Source: Pseudomonadota bacterium
GTDB taxonomy: Bacteria > Pseudomonadota > Alphaproteobacteria > Rhizobiales > Devosiaceae
Length of the DNA stretch: 9,088 nucleotides
Assembly: GCA_023433775.1 (NCBI GenBank)
Contig: JAEYTY010000038.1
Span: forward strand, 1 to 9,088
Reading direction: 5' to 3'
The notes beneath the pieces were generated by a model. The model saw nothing but the letters and a program-made list of their open reading frames with translations, was not told the DNA's origin and did not search any database. Positions 1-5,871 of this stretch are shown here, piece by piece; the first letter of the stretch is position 1; every line of letters begins with the position of its first letter. The translations under genes were made by a program, and so were the position numbers.

Positions 1-1044
1 CGGAATATCGCCGTCATATTCGGCAATCAATTCCTCGGTCAACGCCGTCACCACATAGTGTCGTGCCGAAATATCGTCGGCGAGATCGGCCGTGCGCGCG
101 TGAAGGATCATGCGGACAAGCAACCGGCAGATGGCCGGATCGAGCCCGCAACGCGCAAAGAGCGCGTTGAGGGCCGCACGGGAGCCCGTTTCCAGCAGGG
201 TAAAGACCTTGGCGCGCGATGCATCGGCCAATGCCGCAACGCAGGCGGAGAAAAACATAACATGGCCGGTGACGACCGCATGAAGCAGGCGGCGGGTATT
301 GAGCTGGTCCGTGCCGACAAGGCTCGCCACATAGTCCTGACGGGATTCGATGGCCTCGGCCTCACCAATGACGGAGAGCGCCGTGTCAGCGCCATTGCGC
401 AGCAGACGGTCGAGACGATCCGAGGTCAGCGAACCCTTGACCAGCCGGCACTTTCGCAGACTTTCGGTGGCAAATTGCACCAGGACCATTCGGGCGGCGG
501 CTGGCAGGTCGCGTCGGGCCAGCAAGGCGCCCCGCATTTCCGCATCCTCCCCCACGGACGAGGCCAGCGACTGGAGGACTTCGGCGGCAATGCGGACGTC
601 CTTGCGGCGCAGAACGCGCAGGGTCAGCGCCTTCTCGCCGCGCGCGATCAGCAGCGCTGCAATACGCGGCGACAATGTCTGGCGCTGCGCGATGGCAATG
701 GGCCCGGACATTTCAGCCTGGCGGGCCGGACCGGTAAGGTCCGCATCCACGAGGACGGGCGAATATTGCAGGACGGCGCGCGAGATGATGGGGCTATCCT
801 GCAGCAGCGCCAGGATAATCGGCCGCGGCGCTTCGGCAGAGTGCAGCAGCCCGTAGGCGAGGGCAGCGCGCACTTTTACAGACGGGTCATCCAGAAACCC
901 GATAAGGGCGGCATAGAGGGCTGCGTGTTCGTCGGCTGGGCCGCGATGGTCGAGATAGGCCATTGCAGCCAGGTGGGCTGCGTGACCACGGTCGTCACTG
1001 TCATTGGACAGCGAAAGCTCAGCATACGCCTTGTACTCAATCAT
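1..1044 (-). CDS. DUF2336 family protein (HEAT-like helical repeats), 3' end beyond window
   Basis: An open frame of 348 codons starts at ATG 1044-1042 and runs uninterrupted off the left edge, so the C-terminus is missing. Upstream, GGAG lies 7 bases before the ATG and makes a good ribosome binding site. The protein has no signal peptide or membrane segment and is alpha-helical. Residues about 41-70 (LDDPSVKVRAALAYGLLHS) and about 74-103 look like two HEAT-type helical pairs, followed by further helical segments rich in Leu, Ala and Arg. This arrangement matches my recollection of the alphaproteobacterial DUF2336 family, whose biochemical role is not established; a cytoplasmic scaffold or adaptor is a guess. 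It lies 71 bases downstream of a small membrane-protein gene and could be co-transcribed with the lytic transglycosylase. The family call is fairly secure; the function is unknown. The long plus-strand ORF over it is an antisense shadow. Confidence 0.8.
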   Translation of the reverse strand, partial: MIEYKAYAELSLSNDSDDRGHAAHLAAMAYLDHRGPADEHAALYAALIGFLDDPSVKVRAALAYGLLHSAEAPRPIILALLQDSPIISRAVLQYSPVLVDADLTGPARQAEMSGPIAIAQRQTLSPRIAALLIARGEKALTLRVLRRKDVRIAAEVLQSLASSVGEDAEMRGALLARRDLPAAARMVLVQFATESLRKCRLVKGSLTSDRLDRLLRNGADTALSVIGEAEAIESRQDYVASLVGTDQLNTRRLLHAVVTGHVMFFSACVAALADASRAKVFTLLETGSRAALNALFARCGLDPAICRLLVRMILHARTADLADDISARHYVVTALTEELIAEYDGDIP

Positions 1045-1115
1045 TACTCAACTCCGCGACGACGCGAAATTGAGACTACCTGTCAGTACTTAAGGAACGG
1101 TTCACCATAAATCGC

Positions 1116-1247
1116 TCAACCGAACAGGGTAGAAATTCCGTGCAATAGCACCGCGACCACGCCCCAGCTGAGTAGCGCGAGCGCGAGAATGATCCAGCCT
1201 CTGAAGTGAAATGGTGTGTCGAACATTTTCGAATTCATGTGTTTCAT
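1116..1247 (-). CDS. Predicted 43-aa single-pass membrane micro-protein
   Basis: This short frame runs from ATG 1247 to TGA at 1116 and encodes 43 residues. Residues about 17-37 (GWIILALALLSWGVVAVLL) form one convincing transmembrane helix. The preceding segment carries Lys2, Lys7 and Arg16 and the tail is short (HGISTLFG), so the positive-inside rule predicts N-in/C-out. The start lies 15 bases after the stop of the lytic transglycosylase on the same strand, which suggests translational coupling or re-initiation. The Shine-Dalgarno signal is weak. ATG codons at residues 4 and 8 are alternative starts and would keep the helix. I do not recognise a family. It could anchor or modulate the neighbouring wall hydrolase or DUF2336 protein, but that is inference from position only. 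Evidence that it is a gene is the well-formed hydrophobic helix, its tight spacing and the codon pattern; no homology was checked. Confidence 0.6.
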   Translation of the reverse strand: MKHMNSKMFDTPFHFRGWIILALALLSWGVVAVLLHGISTLFG

Positions 1248-1262
1248 CAGGGACTTACCGGC

Positions 1263-2060
1263 CTACTGCCCATAGAGCTGCATGAAGAAATTAGCCGGTC
1301 CCGGTTCATCGCTGGCCGGCATATTGGATTCGGTGCGGAAGAGACTGGTGAAGGACATGTCTTCCTGCGAGAAACGGGACGGGATGACCGGCGGCTGGGG
1401 GATTGGGGCGCCCTGCCCGGCCATCTGTTGCGCGGCAAAAGTGGCGCTGGGACCACCTTCATGTTTGGCCACAAGTACCCGATATAGCTCACGAATTGTC
1501 CGCGGCTGGCCGTCCGAATAGAACAGCGCCCGGTTGGCTTCGGCCTGTTTGGGAAAGAGTTTTGCCGCAATCTGGTCCGGATTGCGCAGACCGGCATCAA
1601 AGAGCTTTTCGGCGCCCTGCGCGCCGAGGAAATGGGCGATATAGAGCTCGCCGGCACTGGGCATTTGGCCGAATTTCTGGCGCAGATAATCGCCATTGCT
1701 GCGGGTGAAAGCGGCCGCCAGGTCGGAGGCGATTTGCGGATTTTCGCGCAGTTTAAGGATCTCGGCGCGGGTGCGCGGGTCACGCACGAAATAGTCGCCA
1801 CTGCCAGAAACCTCAATCTTATCAGCGTATTGGCCATAGCCAAGGCGCGGCCCGTCCTGTTTCATCACCTGCATCCAGGTGCCTTCGAGGAACTGGAAAA
1901 GACCAACGGCGGATGATGTGCTGGCGCGAGCCTGCGGGTTCAGACTGCTTTCGCGAACGGCGGTCTGGAGCAGATAATCAAAGTCCACACCGCTGCGGCT
2001 GCCGGCATTGGTGAGCGCCTGCGCCAATTGCTGCGGAACTGAGATAGATTGAACGCCCAA
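1263..2060 (-). CDS. SLT-domain lytic transglycosylase without signal peptide, TTG start
   Basis: The 265-residue product is predicted to cleave the MurNAc-GlcNAc bond of peptidoglycan with formation of 1,6-anhydroMurNAc. The SLT signature is clear: catalytic Glu37 in RESSLNPQA (36-44), then AVGLFQF (51-57) with TW at 61-62, and the downstream motif LYIAHFLGAQGA typical of an alphaproteobacterial subfamily. The C-terminal part (about 205-265) is Pro/Gln-rich and probably disordered. The start is TTG 2060-2058: an in-frame TAG lies four codons upstream, an AGG sits about 8 bases before TTG, and the first internal ATG would remove the catalytic Glu. The N-terminus is not a Sec signal, which is odd for a wall enzyme. 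Export by the flagellar secretion apparatus, another non-Sec route, or a role needing lysis are possible. A perfect CtrA-type site lies 53 bases upstream. A membrane micro-protein gene follows after 15 bases. The enzyme family is confident; the biological role is inferred. Confidence 0.88.
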   Translation of the reverse strand: MGVQSISVPQQLAQALTNAGSRSGVDFDYLLQTAVRESSLNPQARASTSSAVGLFQFLEGTWMQVMKQDGPRLGYGQYADKIEVSGSGDYFVRDPRTRAEILKLRENPQIASDLAAAFTRSNGDYLRQKFGQMPSAGELYIAHFLGAQGAEKLFDAGLRNPDQIAAKLFPKQAEANRALFYSDGQPRTIRELYRVLVAKHEGGPSATFAAQQMAGQGAPIPQPPVIPSRFSQEDMSFTSLFRTESNMPASDEPGPANFFMQLYGQ

Positions 2061-2113
2061 TGTGGCGACCTATCGCACGGGAATCACGAAACGTCACATT
2101 AGCACGGGCTCGC

Positions 2114-2130
2114 GTTAACAGACTGTTAAC
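2114..2130 (-). promoter_or_regulatory. Perfect palindromic CtrA-type binding site
   Basis: GTTAACAGACTGTTAAC is an exact inverted repeat (7-base arms, 3-base centre). It contains TTAA-N7-TTAAC on both strands, which is the full consensus of the alphaproteobacterial cell-cycle response regulator CtrA. It lies in the 84-base gap between the nitroreductase stop and the TTG of the lytic transglycosylase, with 53 bases between motif and start, a position suited to overlapping a -35 region of the minus-strand gene. On the plus strand it points into the 3' end of the nitroreductase, so control of the transglycosylase is the sensible reading. The arms are AT-rich and no T-tract follows, so a terminator is less likely. 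Binding is inferred, not shown. Confidence 0.6.
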
Positions 2131-2144
2131 CCTGAGCCTCGCGA

Positions 2145-2732
2145 TCAGCCCTTAGCGGGACGCCAATAGGTCACAACGTCGGAAAGCGCCGGACGAGGAC
2201 GATCTTCGATGATGGCAGTGGGCGTTCCGATGTGAACGAAGCCGACAAATCGCTCGCCCGGACCCGCTCCAAGACGGGCGGCAGCTTCGGCGTCGAAGGC
2301 ATACCAAGGGGTGACCCACTGGGCGGCAAAGCCGAGAGCGAAGGCGCCGTGCAGCAGATTGAAGGCGACATTGCCTGCCGAGATTAATTGTTCAAATTCC
2401 GGCACCTTTGGGTGCGGTTTGGGCGTCGAAAGAATGCCAATGGTCAGCGGCGCGGGTAGGAACTGCCGCCGCTCGATTTCGAGACCAGCCTCGTCAATGT
2501 CGGGCCGGCGCTTCTGCGCAATTTCGGCCAGCATGTCACCGGCCTGTTCGCGGGCGTCGCCGGTGACGATGACGAGACGCCAGGGCGCGATCTTGCCGTG
2601 GTCGGGAACGCGAGTAGCGATGGTCAGCAGGGTTTTCAGCTGCTCCGGATTTGGACCCGGCTCTTGCAGGAACATCGGGCCAACAGAGCGGCGCGTCAGC
2701 AGATAATCGCGCAGGGCGGGAATGGCGGGCAT
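2145..2732 (-). CDS. YdjA-like nitroreductase family protein (FMN, NAD(P)H)
   Basis: The 195-residue protein belongs to the nitroreductase superfamily, flavin enzymes that use FMN and NAD(P)H and act as homodimers in the cytoplasm. Its features fit the small YdjA/RutE-like subgroup: RRS at 14-16 for FMN phosphate contact, RVPDHGKIAPWRL at 41-53 (YdjA-type signature), and AGNVAFNLLHGAFALGFAAQW in the centre of the dimer-interface helix from about 119. FVGFVHIGTP near 165-174 is the usual late beta strand. The length is close to the about 183 aa of Escherichia coli YdjA. The start at 2732 is chosen over an upstream in-frame ATG at 2759 because AAGGAG lies 6 bases before it and homologous sequence begins there. 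The physiological substrate is unknown for this subgroup. It is transcribed divergently from the secreted-protein gene at 2924, and a CtrA-type box follows its stop. Family assignment is strong; substrate is open. Confidence 0.9.
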   Translation of the reverse strand: MPAIPALRDYLLTRRSVGPMFLQEPGPNPEQLKTLLTIATRVPDHGKIAPWRLVIVTGDAREQAGDMLAEIAQKRRPDIDEAGLEIERRQFLPAPLTIGILSTPKPHPKVPEFEQLISAGNVAFNLLHGAFALGFAAQWVTPWYAFDAEAAARLGAGPGERFVGFVHIGTPTAIIEDRPRPALSDVVTYWRPAKG

Positions 2733-2923
2733 ATGAAACTCCTTGCTGGCGGGAGACATAGCGCCCTATCGCCGGAGCGGCCAGAGGCAATGCAAAAATG
2801 CGCGACCCTGAGCAATGGCGGTTTCAAAACAAGCGCGACTGTGACACAGCTTTTCCCCATTCGCGGCCTATTTGCACCGGAGAGTCGGCCGATAGCAGTG
2901 TTGCGGGCGAACCGGGAGTGGTC
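2733..2923. promoter_or_regulatory. Divergent intergenic region between nitroreductase and secreted-protein genes
   Basis: These 191 bases separate two divergent starts and must hold promoters for both. The minus-strand gene has AAGGAG at 2739-2744 and the plus-strand gene has GGGAG about 6 bases before ATG 2924. Near the middle, CTGTGACACAG (2839-2849) is an 11-base inverted repeat with a single central base, a possible regulator half-site pair but short enough to be chance. I could not place a convincing -35/-10 pair for either direction. An in-frame ATG at 2798 would extend the plus-strand protein by 42 residues but lacks a signal peptide and a binding site, so the region is treated as non-coding. 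Confidence 0.45.
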
Positions 2924-3892
2924 ATGCGCTTGGCGAAAGTGATGGTATTGTTGGCTGGCCTTGCGGCCGGCCTGTTCGTTTCAGTTCCAGCACCTGTCGT
3001 GCTGGCACAAACCTCTGTCGAAATCCCGCCCCTGCCCCGCCCACGTCCTGACCGCGAAGCGATGTCGTCTGAAGCGACGGAGCGTCCCGCAGCGGCTACG
3101 GCCGCCGACGCCATCTCTGCGCTGACCGATACGCCCCAGCCGGTAAGGCTGAGCGCCCTGATCACCGAAGAAGGCCAGCCGATTGCTGATGGGCTGTTGT
3201 GGACTGTGTTCAATGCCCAGCCAGACGACAGCGGCGAAATGGTCATGGTGGCGGAGGCCAATACCGGCGTCGCCAATTTCGAGCTGCCTCCGGGCGATTA
3301 TCTCGTACATGTCGGCTATGGCCATGCGCAGGCGGGCGAGGCGCTGTCGGTCGGGCTGGGCGAGAACGACAAGGTGGTCGTGCTGCACGCCGGCGCCCTG
3401 CGGCTGAATTCTGCCGTGACCGGGGACATTCCGATCTCGCCGGCCCAGGTGACCTTCGACATCTACGCAAAAGGCGCTGAATCGAGCGAGACACTGATCG
3501 CGCAGAATGTGCCGCCAAACCAGATCGTTACGCTGACTGCCGACGTCTACAAGATCGTCTCCCACTACGGGAAGGTGAATGCCGAAGTGCGCGCCGACCT
3601 GCGGGTGGAGCCCGGCCAGCTGACCGATGCAACGCTTTACCACCATGCCAGCGAAGTCTCGTTCAAGCTGGTCTCGGAAGAAGGCGGCGAAGCCATCGCG
3701 GATGTGGAATGGACGGTGCAGACGGCGGATGGCAAGACGGTGTTCACGGATCGCGGCGCTTTCCCCTCTGCGGTCTTTGCCGAGGGCGAATATCTGGTTT
3801 TCGCCAAGGTGGGCGATAACGTCTACAACCGCGAAATCCTCGTCCAGCCGGGCACGTCCCGTGAATTTGAAGTGCTGAGCACGATTTACTGA
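2924..3892 (+). CDS. Secreted protein of unknown function with three beta-sandwich-like units
   Basis: The product has 322 residues. Residues 1-28 form a Sec signal peptide (basic MRLAK, hydrophobic core, then VVLA|QT as likely signal peptidase I site), so the mature protein is periplasmic or exported. A Pro/Arg-rich linker (LPRPRP near 37-42) and an Ala-rich stretch follow. The remainder reads as three units of about 75-85 residues: about 74-158, 159-240 and 244-318. Units 1 and 3 share EEG(Q/G)xxIAD, a WTV strand, G(D/E)YLV and a closing strand ending in VL; unit 2 is more diverged (VPPNQIVTLTADVYKIVSHYGK). This resembles Ig-like, transthyretin-like or carboxypeptidase-regulatory-like folds, but I cannot name the family with certainty. 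The start at 2924 is set by GGGAG about 6 bases upstream and by the signal peptide. A second secreted-protein gene follows 166 bases downstream. There are no catalytic motifs; a structural or envelope role is inferred. Confidence 0.82.
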   Translation: MRLAKVMVLLAGLAAGLFVSVPAPVVLAQTSVEIPPLPRPRPDREAMSSEATERPAAATAADAISALTDTPQPVRLSALITEEGQPIADGLLWTVFNAQPDDSGEMVMVAEANTGVANFELPPGDYLVHVGYGHAQAGEALSVGLGENDKVVVLHAGALRLNSAVTGDIPISPAQVTFDIYAKGAESSETLIAQNVPPNQIVTLTADVYKIVSHYGKVNAEVRADLRVEPGQLTDATLYHHASEVSFKLVSEEGGEAIADVEWTVQTADGKTVFTDRGAFPSAVFAEGEYLVFAKVGDNVYNREILVQPGTSREFEVLSTIY

Positions 3893-3930
3893 CGGGCGGA
3901 GCATCCCGGCGCCCACTGAATGAGGAGCGC

Positions 3931-3945
3931 CGCAATTCTATTGCG
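3931..3945. repeat. Short hairpin CGCAAT-TCT-ATTGCG downstream of the 322-aa secreted-protein gene
   Basis: A 6-bp perfect stem with a 3-base loop (CGCAAT, TCT, ATTGCG) lies 38 bases after the stop of the upstream gene. It is loosely flanked by GCGC on both sides (3927-3930 and 3949-3952), which could extend the structure with a bulge. No T-tract follows, so a strong intrinsic terminator is not supported. It may be a 3'-end stabiliser, a weak terminator or an operator of the next gene. Confidence 0.3.
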
Positions 3946-3978
3946 TCAGCGCAGTCCCATAAACGCTGCGAACTTCAA

Positions 3979-4005
3979 TTGCGCCATATTCGCAAGAGAG
4001 ATAAT
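3979..4005 (+). promoter_or_regulatory. Possible promoter of the 593-aa secreted-protein gene
   Basis: GATAAT at 4000-4005 is a good match to a -10 element. TTGCGC at 3979-3984 could act as -35, but the spacer is only 15 bases, shorter than the preferred 17. The implied transcript would start near 4012 and have a leader of roughly 45 bases containing the hairpins at 4021-4044. Position supports separate transcription from the upstream gene; the call is weak. Confidence 0.25.
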
Positions 4006-4020
4006 TCTTCCTGACGTGAT

Positions 4021-4052
4021 GCCGGTTGGGACCGGCTGCAACCGAACGGGAG
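4021..4052 (+). promoter_or_regulatory. Leader with alternative hairpins next to the ribosome binding site
   Basis: Two mutually exclusive stems can be drawn: GCCGG (4021-4025) with CCGGC (4032-4036), loop TTGGGA; and CGGTTG (4023-4028) with CAACCG (4039-4044), loop of 10 bases. The second ends four bases before the Shine-Dalgarno sequence GGGAG (4048-4052), which is 6 bases from ATG 4059. The GGGAG itself fixes the start codon. A role in translation control is inference, since short GC stems are common by chance. Confidence 0.35.
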
Positions 4053-4058
4053 AATTTC

Positions 4059-5840
4059 ATGGTCTTCAAACCCAGTCTCCGGCGCGATGTCGCCACCTTG
4101 GCAGCAGCGGGCGTGATCGCCATAGCGCTGCCTGGTGGCGCGGCAATGGCTCAAAAGGTCAAGACCAAGGACCCTGCCCCGGCAGAATCCAGCTACACGC
4201 CGACGGTGACCATTCCTACCATCGAGGCTGTCGGGTCGAGCGTTGACGATGCCACGCTGATGGACATTTTCAGCGGCAATATCACCGACAATGCCGAGGC
4301 GCTGGCGACCCTCAATGCCGAGAGCATCACCGTGCCAAGCATCGAAATTTCAGTCGCTGAAGACGACCCGGACGCCGACGTCGTGGCATTCGTGCTGTCG
4401 GACATTGTCTTTGAAGACGTCGTTGACGGCGTTGCGAGCAGCGTCACGCTGGGCGGGGTCAATCTCGACAGCCAGGAAGGCGTGTTCTCGCTGGGCACAA
4501 TGAGCGCTTCCAATCTCGATATTGGCGGCATTTTGGGCATTTACGGCCTGGTTGGCACAGACAGCCCGACCGAGATCAAGACCATCTATACCGACTTTGC
4601 GGCTGAGGGCGGCCTTCTGGAAGCAGAAGAGGTCAGCTGCACCTTTGGCGCCGTCAGTGGCGGTGAGCTGCGCGCCCGTCCACTCAAGTCCTCGATCTTC
4701 GACTTCATCGCCATGGCCGAAAGCATGGAAGACAGCCCCGAGGCCGACCCGGCGCTGATGGGCCAGTTCATGCATATGTATGCCGACATGCTGACGGCGT
4801 TTGAAACCTCGGAATCGAGCTTCGAAGGAATGGACTGCGAAGGCACAGATAATGATGGCAGGCCGATGACTTTCTCCATCGGCGGCATGTCCATCGACGC
4901 CATGACGCCCGGCATCTACCCGTCATTCTCGATGGACGGCTTCAGCATGGTGGTGGAAGGCGATGGCGCTTTCGCGCTGGAGAACTTCACCTTCAAGCCC
5001 ATGGACCTGAGCCAGACAATAGCGACCCTGGCCAATGCGCCCGACCTGGTGGATGAAGCCTGGCTCGAAGCCAATTACCGTTCGCTGATCCCGGCCATAG
5101 AAGGGTTTTCCTTTTCGGGGCTGGACATGGATATTCCTGACCCGGAAACCGAAGGCGGGCGCATCGTTGCCAGCGTTGGCGGCTTCGACCTGACACTCGG
5201 CAATTATATCAACGGCATTCCATCGCTGATCGATACATCGGGCGACAGTATCAAACTGGTGCTGCCTGAGGATTCGGAAGACGAACAGCTCCAGACGCTG
5301 ATCGCGCTTGGCCTGTCCGAAATCAATGCCGGCTTCCGCCTTGCAGCAGCATGGGATGAAGCCAGCGAAACGATCGGCATCGAAGAGATTTCGTTCACCG
5401 GCGACGACCTGGCTTCGGTCCTGCTCGCGGGCACGATCAACAATGCCAGTGCTGATCTGTTCGGCAATGACGGGGAAGCCGCCATCATGGCCGGCATGAA
5501 TATCGCTGTGAAAGTTCTGGATCTGACGGTGGAGGATTACGGCCTTTCGGACCTCGCCCTCAACATTGTCGCCGCTGAACAAAATACGACACCGGAAGCC
5601 ATGCGTCCCATGCTGGCTGGCCTCGCAGAAGGCACCATTATCGGCATGATGGCGGAGGCGGCCAATGCGGCTGATCTCAGCAAGGTCGTCAGTAAGTTCG
5701 TCAGCGGCGCGGCGCGGACACTGAACATCGTGATTGAGGCCAAGAACGACCCCGGCCTTGGTCTGGAAGACATGATGGAAGCGGAGTCCGACCCGACGAC
5801 CCTGATCGGCAAGGTCAATATCAGCGCCAGCGCAGAATAG
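4059..5840 (+). CDS. Large acidic secreted protein of unknown function
   Basis: The product has 593 residues. Residues 1-31 are a Sec signal peptide: RR at 8-9, a hydrophobic stretch about 12-29, and AMA|QK as likely cleavage site. The start at 4059 is set by GGGAG 6 bases upstream; an in-frame ATG at 4026 would spoil the signal peptide. The mature part is strikingly acidic: by hand count about 96 Asp/Glu against about 20 Lys/Arg. Only two cysteines occur, Cys194 and Cys260, which could form one periplasmic disulfide. Much of the chain alternates short beta strands with acidic turns (for example IGIEEISFTGDDLASVLLAG, 439-458, following an AxWDEAS turn). That pattern recalls AsmA/DUF945-like periplasmic proteins, but this is only a resemblance. 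A helical C-terminal part (about 511-560) is Ala/Met-rich. There is no catalytic signature and no membrane anchor apart from the signal. It follows another secreted-protein gene and converges on arfB. Confidence 0.82.
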   Translation: MVFKPSLRRDVATLAAAGVIAIALPGGAAMAQKVKTKDPAPAESSYTPTVTIPTIEAVGSSVDDATLMDIFSGNITDNAEALATLNAESITVPSIEISVAEDDPDADVVAFVLSDIVFEDVVDGVASSVTLGGVNLDSQEGVFSLGTMSASNLDIGGILGIYGLVGTDSPTEIKTIYTDFAAEGGLLEAEEVSCTFGAVSGGELRARPLKSSIFDFIAMAESMEDSPEADPALMGQFMHMYADMLTAFETSESSFEGMDCEGTDNDGRPMTFSIGGMSIDAMTPGIYPSFSMDGFSMVVEGDGAFALENFTFKPMDLSQTIATLANAPDLVDEAWLEANYRSLIPAIEGFSFSGLDMDIPDPETEGGRIVASVGGFDLTLGNYINGIPSLIDTSGDSIKLVLPEDSEDEQLQTLIALGLSEINAGFRLAAAWDEASETIGIEEISFTGDDLASVLLAGTINNASADLFGNDGEAAIMAGMNIAVKVLDLTVEDYGLSDLALNIVAAEQNTTPEAMRPMLAGLAEGTIIGMMAEAANAADLSKVVSKFVSGAARTLNIVIEAKNDPGLGLEDMMEAESDPTTLIGKVNISASAE

Positions 5841-5846
5841 TCGGAC

Positions 5847-5871
5847 AGGCGGCGGGGAACATCTGCCGCCT
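5847..5871. terminator. Hairpin between convergent genes, possible bidirectional terminator
   Basis: AGGCGGC (5847-5853) and GCCGCCT (5865-5871) form a perfect 7-bp GC-rich stem with an 11-base loop. It fills the 30-base gap between the stop of the 593-aa secreted-protein gene (5840) and the stop of arfB (5871), just touching the latter. Neither side has a proper T-run (TTATTCC on the plus side), so it is a weak intrinsic terminator at best. The convergent position is what makes termination plausible. Confidence 0.5.

Noticed and set aside
58..1110. A 350-codon plus-strand open frame opposite the DUF2336 gene
   Set aside because: The minus strand encodes a coherent helical DUF2336-like protein with a good binding site; the plus-strand product is low-complexity Arg/Gly/Gln-rich without motifs.
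2114..2130. The GTTAACA/TGTTAAC palindrome as a terminator of the nitroreductase gene
   Set aside because: The stem is AT-rich with a 3-base loop and no T-run follows on the minus strand; the CtrA-site reading explains its exact spacing better.
2798..2923. An upstream in-frame ATG that would extend the secreted protein by 42 residues
   Set aside because: The extension buries the signal peptide behind a polar segment and has no Shine-Dalgarno sequence; ATG 2924 has both GGGAG and a proper signal peptide start.
3894..3914. GGGCG ... CGCCC as an intrinsic terminator after the 322-aa gene
   Set aside because: Only a 5-bp stem with an 11-base loop and no T-tract; too weak to list.
2981..3916. 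A 311-codon minus-strand open frame opposite the 322-aa secreted-protein gene
   Set aside because: The plus strand has a signal peptide, a Shine-Dalgarno site and internal repeats; the antisense frame has none of these.
4923..5582. A 219-codon minus-strand open frame opposite the 593-aa secreted-protein gene
   Set aside because: Shadow frame in GC-rich coding DNA, lacking a binding site and motifs, fully inside a supported gene.
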